Positions 25,236 through 33,207 of a DNA stretch of 64,000 nucleotides are shown in pieces. A program made the translations under genes and the position numbers. The stretch's first letter is position 1. Each line of letters opens with the position of its first letter. The DNA comes from Desulfobacteraceae bacterium UBA2174. GTDB lineage: Bacteria > Desulfobacterota > Desulfobacteria > Desulfobacterales > UBA2174. Location of the stretch: assembly GCA_002327445.1 (NCBI GenBank), contig DCWA01000012.1, forward strand, positions 19,366-83,365, in the 5' to 3' direction. The notes below the pieces were generated by a model. It did not search any database and had not been told where the DNA came from. It was given only the letters and a program-made list of their open reading frames with translations.

Positions 25236-25886
25236 GTGCAAGCGCAGCACATTGAACGGGGAGATATCGGGTATCCGCCGGTTTTGATTCAGCGGCTTGG
25301 CGACGCGGCCCAGCGGACATTATACGCGCTGGGCGATCCGGGCATCCTTGGCCATCGGCTGGTCGGCCTGATCTGCTCCATTCGATGTCCGGGCAGCATC
25401 ATCATCAAGACCTTCGATCTGGTTCGCCGGCTGCGGGACGCCGGGATCGTGATGGTCGGCGGTTTTCACTCGCCGATGGAAAAAGACTGTCTGGATTTGC
25501 TCTTGGGCGGCTCCCGGCCCGTGATCGTCTGTCCGGCCAGGCGGCTGCAAAACCTGAAACTGGGCCGTGAGGCCCGCGGCGCCCTGGGTCAAGGCCGCCT
25601 GCTGGTCTTGTCCTGCTTCGGCGAAGAGGCCCGCCGCATGACTTCTGCCCAGGCCATGATACGTAATGACTTGGTCGCCGCGCTTTCCTCGGCCTTGATC
25701 ATACCCCATGCCAGCCGCCAGGGGCGCACCCTGACGACCGTGCACCGGGCCCTGGGCTTCGGTTGCCCGGTCTTCACCTTTGCCGACGAGGCCAATTCCG
25801 ATCTAATTGCCGCAGGGGCGGAGGTGCTTCGAAATGCGCAAATGACCGATTGGATAAATTCCCCTTCCGGAAGCGATGAATCGTGA
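25236..25886 (+). CDS. DprA/Smf-like Rossmann-fold protein
   Basis: A 216-residue protein that corresponds to the Rossmann core of DprA. GIVMVGGFHSPMEKDCLDLL, RPVIVCPARRL, MIRNDLVAALSSALIIPHAS and VHRALGFGCPVFTF follow the order of DprA's conserved segments. It lacks the N-terminal SAM and C-terminal winged-helix domains of competence DprA. It starts with GTG (GGAG at 25,224-25,227) 24 bp behind the UvrD gene and shares GTGA with the next gene, so it belongs to the OLD-UvrD operon. A single-stranded-DNA or nucleotide-binding role is plausible; no function is assigned. Confidence 0.65.
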   Translation: MQAQHIERGDIGYPPVLIQRLGDAAQRTLYALGDPGILGHRLVGLICSIRCPGSIIIKTFDLVRRLRDAGIVMVGGFHSPMEKDCLDLLLGGSRPVIVCPARRLQNLKLGREARGALGQGRLLVLSCFGEEARRMTSAQAMIRNDLVAALSSALIIPHASRQGRTLTTVHRALGFGCPVFTFADEANSDLIAAGAEVLRNAQMTDWINSPSGSDES

Positions 25887-26173
25887 CCAGCAAAGACCAT
25901 CCTCCAGTCAACCCCTATTTCAAAACCACCGCCATCAGCGTCGTGATGCCCCTGGCACTTTTGGTTCGAAGGGAAGCGCCGGATCCGGAGCGGCTGAAAA
26001 ATGCCCGTGGGCGGATGGCGGCGGCCCGGCGGGGGACGTTAGAAAAGCGCAAGCCCATCGGTGTGGTGGATCAAGGGGACGGGACATTCCGGGTGGTGGA
26101 CGGCAACACGACGTTTCATGCTCTGCTGGCGCTTGGCGAGACCGAAGCCGTGGTCGAGGTGCTCAAGGGGTGA
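25883..26173 (+). CDS. Small ParB-like/hypothetical protein
   Basis: A 96-residue protein starting with GTG that overlaps the stop of the DprA-like gene. The segment VDQGDGTFRVVDGNTTFHAL followed by LALGETEAVVEV resembles the short core of the ParB/Srx fold, where a VxDGxxR-type loop binds nucleotide. The arginine or histidine normally following DG is replaced by N-T-T. It is the last gene of the defence island. The family assignment is tentative. Confidence 0.45.
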   Translation: MTSKDHPPVNPYFKTTAISVVMPLALLVRREAPDPERLKNARGRMAAARRGTLEKRKPIGVVDQGDGTFRVVDGNTTFHALLALGETEAVVEVLKG

Positions 26174-26216
26174 AACAGCAGCCCCATCTGACGTTTTATG
26201 ATCCAGATTCCGCGGG

Positions 26217-26462
26217 TTACCCTTTGCCCTGAATTGCGGCGATGTCCGCCTCCAATTCGTCCGCCATCAGCATGGCTTCGGATTCGGAAATCTCCGAGCC
26301 TCTCCAGCAAATCTTGTGACAGGCATCGGGATCCTCGATTTCGGTCCATTTGTCCATGGAGCGGCCGTCCATCCGGAATACCCGCCCGCCGACGCGCTCG
26401 ATGGCGAAGGCCACGGCGTCGACATCCTTTTCCACGAAACGAAAATTTTTGCTCAGAGACAT
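26217..26462 (-). CDS. Hypothetical 81-residue protein
   Basis: I do not recognise a family. The protein begins MSLSKNFRFVEKDVDAVAFA and has a C-terminal acidic helix (SESEAMLMADELEADIAAIQ). It contains one cysteine pair region, DACHKICW. The ATG at 26,462 is preferred over a TTG at 26,516. It lies convergent to the defence island and just downstream of the TetR gene on the same strand, with a 66-bp gap, and might be read through from it. Confidence 0.45.
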   Translation of the reverse strand: MSLSKNFRFVEKDVDAVAFAIERVGGRVFRMDGRSMDKWTEIEDPDACHKICWRGSEISESEAMLMADELEADIAAIQGKG

Positions 26463-26528
26463 CTCCGATATTCCCCAATCATTCGAAAAACGATTCAGTT
26501 TTAGGGATTTGGACAATGGTGGCGGGAT

Positions 26529-27158
26529 TCATCCCGTCATCGCCTCTGAATCCTTGAACAAGAAGCGGCGGATCATTTCCGCCAGGGCGTCGATGATCCG
26601 GTCCCGATGCAGGGGGGCATCGAAAATCTTAATACTGTGGACGGTCATCTCCACCGCGTTGGCGACCACGGCCGCCGCCGCCTCCAGGTCCGTCACCCGC
26701 AGACGGTCTTCCACCTGGCGCAGCGTTCCCACCAGTTGGGCGTTGATCTGGCGCTCGATTTCCGTGTGATACTCCTTTACTTCCGGGTCGGCATAGCACA
26801 TCACCATCGCTTCGCGGTCGAACTCGGGCGACAGGTCGTGAGCCGCCAGAAGCGACTCGATGATGGCCCGCACGATGGTCGCTCCCCCCAGGGTCTCGAT
26901 GCGCTGGCGGTTCTGTTCCCGCAGGATCCGGATGATCTGCTCCTGCTTGTAGGCCTTGAAGACCTCCATGAACAGGACCTTCTTGTTCTTGAAATAGGAG
27001 TAGAAGCTGCCGATGGACACGCCGGCCTGGCTGGCGATCTCCTTGGAGTTGGTGCCGTGGAACCCCTTGGCCGAAAACATCTCCCGAGCCGCGGCGAGGA
27101 TGCTGTCGCGGGTTTCGATGCTGCGCTGCTGCTGGGGAATGCGGGTTTCTGGGCTCAT
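26529..27158 (-). CDS. TetR/AcrR-family transcriptional regulator
   Basis: A 209-residue TetR repressor. The N-terminal helix-turn-helix reads ILAAAREMFSAKGFHGTNSK followed by EIASQAGVSIGSFYSYFKNK. The C-terminal ligand-binding part is all helical with YADPEVKEYHTEIERQI. The Shine-Dalgarno GGGGAAGAG stands in front of the ATG. It is divergent from the secreted repeat protein gene at 27,432, and the 270-bp gap carries back-to-back promoters within an inverted repeat, so it probably controls that gene and itself. The ligand is unknown. Confidence 0.88.
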   Translation of the reverse strand: MSPETRIPQQQRSIETRDSILAAAREMFSAKGFHGTNSKEIASQAGVSIGSFYSYFKNKKVLFMEVFKAYKQEQIIRILREQNRQRIETLGGATIVRAIIESLLAAHDLSPEFDREAMVMCYADPEVKEYHTEIERQINAQLVGTLRQVEDRLRVTDLEAAAAVVANAVEMTVHSIKIFDAPLHRDRIIDALAEMIRRFLFKDSEAMTG

Positions 27159-27292
27159 TTCTCTTCCCCTGATCGGTTTTCGGCGCCTCCGCCCCTCGCT
27201 TCGGCGCGCCAGGGCGATTCTTGACGCCGACTTTTTGTTTCACTCCCGGTTAACATCTTTTTTTACTTGATTTTGTATTTTTTTGCCAGCCA

Positions 27293-27358
27293 TTGTCAAG
27301 AAAATTGAATAAAAGTTCGATTTTTAGTCTTGACAAGGCGAACCAAAGCTCATATTGT
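27293..27358. promoter_or_regulatory. Divergent promoters within an inverted repeat, probable TetR operator
   Basis: TTGTCAAGA (27,293-27,301) and TCTTGACAA (27,328-27,336) are perfect 9-bp inverted repeats 26 bp apart. Each contains a consensus -35 TTGACA, one per strand. Rightward: TTGACA 27,330-27,335, 17-nt spacer, TATTGT 27,353-27,358. Leftward: TTGACA at 27,299-27,294 with a TACAAA-type -10 after 16 nt. A TetR dimer binding here would shut both genes. Confidence 0.55.
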
Positions 27359-27431
27359 GGCTTTAACATGAACGATGGGTCGTGTTCGGAAAACACACTT
27401 GAGATGATTTCGAGAAAAGGAGGCGACAACC

Positions 27432-27845
27432 ATGAAAAAAATCAATCGGATCGGATTGGTAGCGGTCGTATTGGGAATGGTGGCAGGGCCGGCTCTGGCC
27501 GCGTCTGGTGACATCCTCAACCTCGGCACAGTGGAAATGTCCCGCGGTGACCTGGAGCAGCTGCGGGCCATGGTGGCGGGCGAGGCGATGCCCGCGGCCG
27601 AGGCGCCGGTTGCCGAGCCCCGGGTGAACGTGGGGACCGTCGAGGTGGCCCAAAGCGACCTGGACCGCATCCGGGCGTTGATGGCGGGTGCCGAGTCGGC
27701 CTCGCAAATGGCGGGGGCCGGGGAGGAAGTGGTCAATGTGGGCCGGGTGGCCTTGCCGCGGTCCGAGTTCGAGGCTCTCAAGATGCAGGTCACGGACCAC
27801 CTGAAGGATATCCAGACCCACTTGGCCCGGGTCGAGCGGCGTTGA
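27432..27845 (+). CDS. Secreted/periplasmic protein with three internal repeats
   Basis: A 137-residue protein with a clear Sec signal peptide (KKINRIGLVAVVLGMVAGPA, cleavage likely after ALA at about residue 23). The mature part has three imperfect copies of a motif of about 22 residues: NLGTVEMSRGDLEQLRAMVA, NVGTVEVAQSDLDRIRALMA and NVGRVALPRSEFEALKMQV, separated by Ala/Glu-rich linkers. I recognise no family. The Shine-Dalgarno AAAGGAGG is strong. It is divergent from the TetR gene and ends before a large hairpin at 27,878. A small envelope protein under TetR control is the most that can be said. Confidence 0.75.
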   Translation: MKKINRIGLVAVVLGMVAGPALAASGDILNLGTVEMSRGDLEQLRAMVAGEAMPAAEAPVAEPRVNVGTVEVAQSDLDRIRALMAGAESASQMAGAGEEVVNVGRVALPRSEFEALKMQVTDHLKDIQTHLARVERR

Positions 27846-27877
27846 TGGAAAAGACCGGCGGCGTTTCCCCTGACGGC

Positions 27878-27933
27878 GGCCACAGAGAATCCGGGGACCA
27901 TCCCTTGCCCCCGTCTCCGGGTTCTCTGTGGCC
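27878..27933 (+). terminator. Large hairpin behind the secreted protein gene
   Basis: The arms 27,878-27,898 and 27,913-27,933 pair at 19 of 21 positions (GGCCACAGAGAA... against its complement), with a 14-nt loop. No T-run follows, so it is either a weak bidirectional terminator between convergent genes or an mRNA-stabilising structure. Confidence 0.55.
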
Positions 27934-27978
27934 AGCCTGATCGAGAGGTGATTTTCAGCGGTGGACGCTCCGGGCGGA

Positions 27979-28776
27979 TTAGGGCCGACGCTTGAAAAGC
28001 CCCTTGATCCGCTCCCAGAGTCCCCGGTGGATGACCACCTTCAAATAGAGGTCTCCGGCCGGCCCGCCCCCGCTTCCCGGCATCCCCATGCCGGACAGCC
28101 GGATGCGCTGTCCATCCCTCACCCCGGGCGGAATCTTCACCACCAGTTTTTTGCCCAGCTTCTGGTGGGTGTAGGCCCAGGGGCCGCCGCGGGCGGCCTG
28201 TTCTTCGCTCAGGCGGATGGTGTCGGTGCTATCCCGTCCGCGCTTGGGGGCGGTCGTGCCGCCGAAACCGGTCTTGAGGAGCCTGGCGAACTGGCCCAGC
28301 GTCCGTTGGCTCCGGCTTCCGTTCACTCCCTGCGGCCTTTTACCGCCAAACCCCCCGGTGAAAACGAATCCGCGGCCGAACATGCCGGGCCTGCGGAATT
28401 CGAACCGCCGATAGTGCGGCCCGTAGACATCCTTGAAGATTTCGTCCACCCCCCGCAGCCCGAAGGCGCGGGCCAACTCCTCGAAGATCTGGTCGATGTC
28501 CGATCCCCGGAAGATGTCCTGGTCCGAGTGGCTCGTGCGGAAATGGGTATGGGCCGTGTCCCCGAACTGCTGGCGCAGGGTGTCGTATTCAGCCCTCCGC
28601 CGGGAGTTGGACAAGACGGCGTAGGCCTCGTTGATCGTTTTCATCCGCTCGGCACCGTCTCCGGGATTGCGGTCCGGGTGGTACTTGAGGGCCAGTTGGC
28701 GGAAGGCTTCCTTGATCTCCTTCGGACTGGCCTGGGGGGAAACCCCCAGGACCTGGTAGTAGTCGATCTGGTTCAT
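27979..28776 (-). CDS. DnaJ-domain co-chaperone, CbpA-like
   Basis: A 265-residue J-domain protein. The J domain (residues 3-67) has YYQVLGVSPQASPKEIKEAF and the essential KYHPDRNPGD (HPD present). The C-terminal 70 residues (GKKLVVKIPPGVRDGQRIRL and GDLYLKVVIH) match the client-binding domain of DnaJ/CbpA; the middle is glycine/phenylalanine-rich (MFGRGFVFTGGFGGK). There is no zinc-finger domain, and only one of the two beta-domain repeats seems present, making it shorter than CbpA (about 305). The start at 28,776 is chosen because the J domain starts there. Role: stimulates DnaK. Confidence 0.85.
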   Translation of the reverse strand: MNQIDYYQVLGVSPQASPKEIKEAFRQLALKYHPDRNPGDGAERMKTINEAYAVLSNSRRRAEYDTLRQQFGDTAHTHFRTSHSDQDIFRGSDIDQIFEELARAFGLRGVDEIFKDVYGPHYRRFEFRRPGMFGRGFVFTGGFGGKRPQGVNGSRSQRTLGQFARLLKTGFGGTTAPKRGRDSTDTIRLSEEQAARGGPWAYTHQKLGKKLVVKIPPGVRDGQRIRLSGMGMPGSGGGPAGDLYLKVVIHRGLWERIKGLFKRRP

Positions 28777-29016
28777 GGCTCCGTGCTTGTTGGCTTCAAA
28801 TGAAGAGACCTGAAGAAGTGGGTCCGGAAAAACAGGCTGAATTATGATCCGCGGACCCGGCGCTGTCAACAAAGGGGCGGGGGTTTTTCAAAACGACGGT
28901 TTTTCGAGGGGTTCGACGCTGCCACAAGGCGATTTCGCCCTTGTTTGAAATATGCTATGAAGCCGTTGGTTCGCATCCAAAACGGAAAAATCAAGATCAC
29001 GAAGGAGCCATCGCCC

Positions 29017-29583
29017 ATGCCCAAGGCCAGCAACCTGAAAAAAGGCGACGTCATTCGTTTGAAAAACCAGATTTACTTCACCCGCCACATCGAAGTGCAG
29101 ACCCCGTCGGCCCGCGGCTCGGCCACCCTGTACAAGGTCCGCTTCGCCGAGGTGCGCAGCGGACAGAAGCTCGACCAGGTTTTCAAGGGCAACGACGAGC
29201 TGGAGGAGGTGGAGCTGGAGCGCCGGCCGGCCAGCTACCTGTACCGCGACGGCGACAGCTTCGTTTTCATGGACAGCGAGAACTACGAGCAGCACACCCT
29301 GTCCGCCGAAGCCCTGGGAGAGGACGCCGACTGGCTGGCCGACGGCCTGGAAGGGGTCTTCGTGCTGTTGCTCGACGGTCAGCCGCTGTGCATCCAGCTT
29401 CCCCAGACGGTGGACCTGGAAATCGTGGACACCCCGCCGGTGATCAAGGGGGCCACAGCCACCAACCGCAACAAGCCGGCCACCTTGTCCAACGGCGTGG
29501 TGGTCCAGGTCCCCGAATACCTGGAAAGCGGCACCCTGGTGCGCGTCAACACCGAGACGGGCAAGTTCATGTCCCGGGTCTAG
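29017..29583 (+). CDS. efpL: Elongation factor P-like protein EfpL (YeiP)
   Basis: A 188-residue EF-P paralogue. From memory it aligns over its full length with E. coli YeiP (190 residues), including IEVQTPSARGSATLYKVRF at the tip loop, where EfpL has arginine instead of the modified lysine or arginine setting of canonical EF-P, and the diagnostic LPQTVDLEIVDTPPVIKGAT and GVVVQVPEYLESG. EfpL relieves ribosome stalling at proline-rich and other difficult motifs. AAGGAG at 29,002-29,007 supports the ATG at 29,017 over one at 28,945. An EpmA gene, which modifies canonical EF-P, lies 21 kb away; a canonical efp gene is not in the window. Confidence 0.92.
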   Translation: MPKASNLKKGDVIRLKNQIYFTRHIEVQTPSARGSATLYKVRFAEVRSGQKLDQVFKGNDELEEVELERRPASYLYRDGDSFVFMDSENYEQHTLSAEALGEDADWLADGLEGVFVLLLDGQPLCIQLPQTVDLEIVDTPPVIKGATATNRNKPATLSNGVVVQVPEYLESGTLVRVNTETGKFMSRV

Positions 29584-29745
29584 ATTTGTCTTGACAACTT
29601 GACCACGGGTGCAGTAACGCATCTGACCATGAACACTGCTTTCAGAGCATGGAGGTTCCAGGCCGCGGTCACCCGTTACTGGCGCAGGACCGTGCGGTGG
29701 GGCCCCTTGCCCTGATGTCGCGCCCCAGGCGCAGGCGGCATTGCA

Positions 29746-29784
29746 GCCCACCGCGGAAGACCGGCGGCGGGCTTTTGTTTTTTT
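29746..29784 (+). terminator. Rho-independent terminator
   Basis: GCCCACCGC (29,746-29,754) pairs with GCGGCGGGC (29,764-29,772) with one mismatch, followed by TTTTGTTTTTTT (29,773-29,784). It ends rightward transcription 160 bp after efpL. Confidence 0.7.
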
Positions 29785-29814
29785 ATCGTGAAAATACCCC
29801 CCCCCTCATCCTGA

Positions 29815-29840
29815 CCCTCTCCCCCACCGGGTGGAGAGGG
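29815..29840. repeat. CCCTCTCC hairpin, dispersed-repeat type
   Basis: CCCTCTCC and GGAGAGGG form a hairpin around CCCACCGGGT, preceded by CCTCATCCTGA. This wording is typical of a short palindromic repeat scattered in intergenic DNA of many bacteria. Only one copy is in the window. Confidence 0.4.
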
Positions 29841-29940
29841 GATGATTTTCATGAGTGGGGGGTGACCAAATCCCGGTCATGATGGTTTGACCCGGACAGC
29901 GCCGTCGTTTCAATTCAAGGCCACGCAAGGAGGATGCCTG

Positions 29941-31317
29941 ATGGAGCCGAAGTCGATCATCCTGCCCCAGGACCGGATGCCCCGCCAATGGTACAACATT
30001 CTGGCCGACATCAAGCTCAACCCGCCCCTGGGCCCCGGTGGCAAGCCGATCCGGCCCGAGGATCTGGCCCCGGTTTTTCCGATGAACCTCATCGAGCAGG
30101 AAGTCTCCAGCGACCGCTGGATCGACATTCCCGAGCCGGTGTTGGACGTGCTGCGCATCTGGCGCCCCAGCCCCCTGACCCGGGCATCGCGCTTCGAAAA
30201 GGCCCTGGGTACCCCGGCGCGGATCTACTTCAAAAACGAGTCGGTGAGCCCACCGGGCAGCCACAAGCCCAACACCGCCGTTCCCCAGGCCTACTACAAC
30301 AAGGTGTTCGGCATCGAGCGGATCACCACCGAGACCGGCGCCGGCCAGTGGGGGAGCGCCCTGGCCTTCGCCTGCGCCCAGTTCGGTCTGGCGTGCAAGG
30401 TGTTCATGGTACGGGTGAGCTTCGACCAAAAGCCTTATCGCAAGGCGATGATGCAGACCTGGGGGGCCACCTGCGTCCCCAGCCCCAGCACCGAGACCAA
30501 GGCCGGCCGCGACGCCCTGGCCCGGGACCCCGATACCCCGGGCAGCCTCGGCATCGCCATCAGCGAAGCGGTGGAGCAGGCGGTCTCCGATACCAGCGGC
30601 AAGACCCGCTACTCGCTGGGCAGCGTGCTCAACCACGTGATGCTGCATCAGACCATCATCGGGCTGGAGACCCGCGAGCAGTTCAAGCTGATCGGCGTCG
30701 AGCCGGACGTGGTGATCGGATGCGCCGGCGGCGGGAGCAACTTCGCCGGCCTGGCGTTTCCCTATCTGCTCGAAAAGGTCAACGGCCGGCAGATCGAGAT
30801 CTACCCCGTGGAACCGGCGGCCTGCCCCACCATGACCCGGGCGCCCTTCGTCTACGACCACGGCGACATCGCCGGCTACACCCCGCTCCTGCCGATGCAC
30901 AGCCTAGGACACACCTTCGTGCCCCCGCCCATCCACGCCGGCGGCCTGCGCTACCATGGCATGTCGCCCACGGTGAGCCAGTTGATCGACGAGGGCCTGC
31001 TCGCCCCGCGGGCCGTCAAGCAGCTCGCCTCCTACGAGGCCGGGGTGCTGTTTGCCCGCAGCGAGGGGATCATCCCGGCGCCGGAGACCTGCAACGCCCT
31101 GGCCTGCGTGGTGGAGGAAGCCCTCAAGGCCAAGGAGGAGGGCCGGGAGAAGACCATCGTGGTCAGTTTCAGCGGCCACGGGCTCCTCGACCTGGGGGCC
31201 TACGAAAAGTACCTGGCCGGCCAGCTCACAGACGTCGGCATGAGCGATGAACAGCTCGCCGAAGCGATGGACACGGTGAAAGACTACCCGCGGCCGGCCC
31301 ACCTGAAGAGCCGATGA
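29941..31317 (+). CDS. trpB: Tryptophan synthase beta chain, TrpB2 type
   Basis: A 458-residue PLP enzyme of the TrpB2 class, longer than TrpB1 (about 400) and usually encoded away from trpA, as here. The PLP lysine lies in SVSPPGSHKPNTAVPQAYYN, the substrate region is TTETGAGQWGSALAFAC, and the phosphate-binding loop is IGCAGGGSNFAGLAFPY. It converts indole and serine to tryptophan. TrpB2 interacts poorly or not at all with TrpA and is thought to salvage indole. AAGGAGG precedes the ATG at 29,941; an upstream start at 29,887 is unlikely. The stop overlaps the next start by ATGA. Confidence 0.9.
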   Translation: MEPKSIILPQDRMPRQWYNILADIKLNPPLGPGGKPIRPEDLAPVFPMNLIEQEVSSDRWIDIPEPVLDVLRIWRPSPLTRASRFEKALGTPARIYFKNESVSPPGSHKPNTAVPQAYYNKVFGIERITTETGAGQWGSALAFACAQFGLACKVFMVRVSFDQKPYRKAMMQTWGATCVPSPSTETKAGRDALARDPDTPGSLGIAISEAVEQAVSDTSGKTRYSLGSVLNHVMLHQTIIGLETREQFKLIGVEPDVVIGCAGGGSNFAGLAFPYLLEKVNGRQIEIYPVEPAACPTMTRAPFVYDHGDIAGYTPLLPMHSLGHTFVPPPIHAGGLRYHGMSPTVSQLIDEGLLAPRAVKQLASYEAGVLFARSEGIIPAPETCNALACVVEEALKAKEEGREKTIVVSFSGHGLLDLGAYEKYLAGQLTDVGMSDEQLAEAMDTVKDYPRPAHLKSR

Positions 31318-31589
31318 GCCGTTTTCCCGACGACCTGGAGCGTCGCTGCCCGCGCCTGGGCGGCCCGGTGCGCTTTGCCTACTGCCGCACCGCGGCCGCC
31401 GAGGGCGGGGTCTGCCCCAAGATCCTCGACTGCTGGTGGGAATGCTTCGACGTCGTCTCCCTGATGCGCGAAACTCTCTCCGAGGAGGAGTTCACACGCC
31501 TTTCCCGGCCACACCCGCCCCCCGACAAGGCTGGCAGTCTCATCGACCTGATCCGCCAGGCCCGGGAACGGACCGGCAAGGACGCCTGA
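31314..31589 (+). CDS. Cysteine-rich small protein
   Basis: A 91-residue protein coupled by ATGA to trpB2. Its N-terminal half has five cysteines in a conserved-looking frame: RRCPRLGGPVRFAYC, GGVCPKILDCWWECFDV. I recall similar uncharacterised short proteins in deltaproteobacteria with the CPRLG...YC...C...DCW pattern. Metal binding is likely. The C-terminal half is a charged helix. Function unknown. Confidence 0.7.
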   Translation: MSRFPDDLERRCPRLGGPVRFAYCRTAAAEGGVCPKILDCWWECFDVVSLMRETLSEEEFTRLSRPHPPPDKAGSLIDLIRQARERTGKDA

Positions 31590-31603
31590 GCGGGTCCATC
31601 CAT

Positions 31604-32259
31604 CCGTCTACTGTCGAGCGGCTGCATTGTTTGGCAAGGCTTGCCGCCAACCTCCCGGCCGAAATCGCCGGTTTCGACAACATCGTTTACCGCAGCGCTG
31701 CCCTGAAGAAGGTTGTTCTGCTGGCAGACTAGCAGACTATCTGATTGCCAGGATCAACCAGGAAAGCAAAGATGAACCCGGATACCGGCAAAAGAAACTT
31801 TCTCCTAGCGTAAAAAATTTACAGCCTGGTGGATCTGTGCGGGCTGCTTTTTGCGGCCAACCGCCGCTATTTGGATTTCATAGCGGCCGTCGACGATCCG
31901 ACCAACGCCATGCGCGACCTGGACAAACTGTCGCGTCCGGTGCGCAAAAACGACCGTGGCTTTCGCGGCTTCAACCTTTTTCCGGACCCGACCTGGACCT
32001 TTTCAGGGCGATCGTCGATGGCGGCGCCAACGTGTCGGGATTTCGCAACCGGGATCTTCAGCAAAGCCTTTCGATCGGCGGCCGGCAGGTGTCGGCGGTG
32101 CCGAGACGTCTTCGCGAACACGGGCTGATCAAAAAAGTCGGAGGCACGTTCAAGTATTACCTGACGGCCTTCGGACGCCGCGTCACCGCCACCGGTTTGA
32201 AGCTTCGCGAGATGGCCGTAATCCCGTTGCTGCGAGGGATGTTGCCGACAGCGGCATGA
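31604..32259 (+). pseudogene. Frameshifted remnant of a winged-helix protein
   Basis: Three overlapping frames give consecutive protein-like pieces. VERLHCLARLAANLPAEIAG ends at a stop near 31,732. LCGLLFAANRRYLDFIAAVD with RDLDKLSRPVRKNDRGFRGF occupies another frame around 31,840-31,985. LDLFRAIVDGGANVSGFRNR, then VSAVPRRLREHGLIKKVGGT and KYYLTAFGRRV, a winged-helix segment, continues in a third frame to 32,259. Joining the last two needs one frameshift near 31,985. I read it as a decayed gene whose C-terminal part bound DNA. An intact homologue would settle what it was. Confidence 0.5.
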
Positions 32260-32289
32260 AAAATGTGCGCGTTTTGTCGTCATTTCAAC

Positions 32290-33198
32290 TCATAAGAGAC
32301 TAAATGGGGTTGGACCCAAGCCGCCCCCCGTAACCTGCTGTCGGTCTGCGGGATTCTCCACGTCGTAGAAAGGATGAAACCCGCCGAACTGCCCTTCATA
32401 ATCCTCCACCAACTCGAGATGGGTGAGCAGAGCGGGGGGATCGCCCCAGCGCGTACACCAAAAGTGCACCAGCATACCGGGCGGTCCCAGGACGAATCCG
32501 GAAGACGCTTCAGGCCGAAGATCCATGGGAATCTGCATGCCGACGCCGGGGCACACGGTGGCCACGCTGCCGCCGAAGCGCAGGGTGATCGGCCGGTGGA
32601 TGTGGCCGCAGGTGAGCCGCTTTACCTGGGGGTGGCGCTGGACGATGGTTTTCAGCGCGGCACGGCGTTTGAATGGCTCGAGGTCCATGTGGCCCACGGC
32701 CGAGGCAAACGGTGGGTGGTGCATGAAGATCAGGGTGGGCGTCTCGGGCCGCGCTTGCAATGTTGCGTCCAGCCAGGCCAAGCGAACATCGCAAAGGCCG
32801 CCGCCGTGGTCTCCCGGGGTGGCCGTATCCAGGCCGATCAGGCGTACCGCATAGTCCTCCACCGTGTAGCAGATGAAACCGCCGGTCGGACCGTCGGGAT
32901 CCTGCCGCAGGTAGGTGTGTCCAGGGAAGGAAGCCGCCAGAAGGCCCTTGTGGTCGTGGTTACCCGGCACCATGAACAAGGGCACGGCCAACGGCTGCAA
33001 AAGCTCCCGAGCCAGGTCATAGCTTTCCCTCTGTCCGCCATCGGCGATGTCGCCGGTCAAAATCACCACGTCGGGCGCGGGCACGAGACGGTTGAGGTGA
33101 CGGACCACCATGCGCAGGGCTGCTGCGGTGTCCGCGGCCGCATAGGCCCGAGCGCCCTTGGGTTTCAGGTGGATATCGGAAATCTGGGCAATCCGCAT
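32290..33198 (-). CDS. Metallophosphodiesterase (CpdA/Icc-like)
   Basis: A 302-residue calcineurin-type phosphodiesterase. All dimetal motifs are present: IAQISDIHLKP (DxH), VILTGDIADGG (GDxxD), FMVPGNHDHKG (GNHD), IFMHHPPFASA and CGHIHRPIT (GHxH). Proteins of this group cleave cyclic nucleotides or glycerophosphodiesters. It is the last gene of the leftward ABC importer operon, 9 bp after the permease-ATPase gene, which suggests that the imported compound is a phosphodiester or organophosphonate. That substrate is inference. Confidence 0.82.
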   Translation of the reverse strand: MRIAQISDIHLKPKGARAYAAADTAAALRMVVRHLNRLVPAPDVVILTGDIADGGQRESYDLARELLQPLAVPLFMVPGNHDHKGLLAASFPGHTYLRQDPDGPTGGFICYTVEDYAVRLIGLDTATPGDHGGGLCDVRLAWLDATLQARPETPTLIFMHHPPFASAVGHMDLEPFKRRAALKTIVQRHPQVKRLTCGHIHRPITLRFGGSVATVCPGVGMQIPMDLRPEASSGFVLGPPGMLVHFWCTRWGDPPALLTHLELVEDYEGQFGGFHPFYDVENPADRQQVTGGGLGPTPFSLL

Positions 33199-33207
33199 GG
33201 GGCACCG

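Noticed and set aside
25236..25886. Competence DprA
   Set aside because: SAM and winged-helix domains are missing and the gene sits in a defence operon, so only the Rossmann core similarity is claimed.
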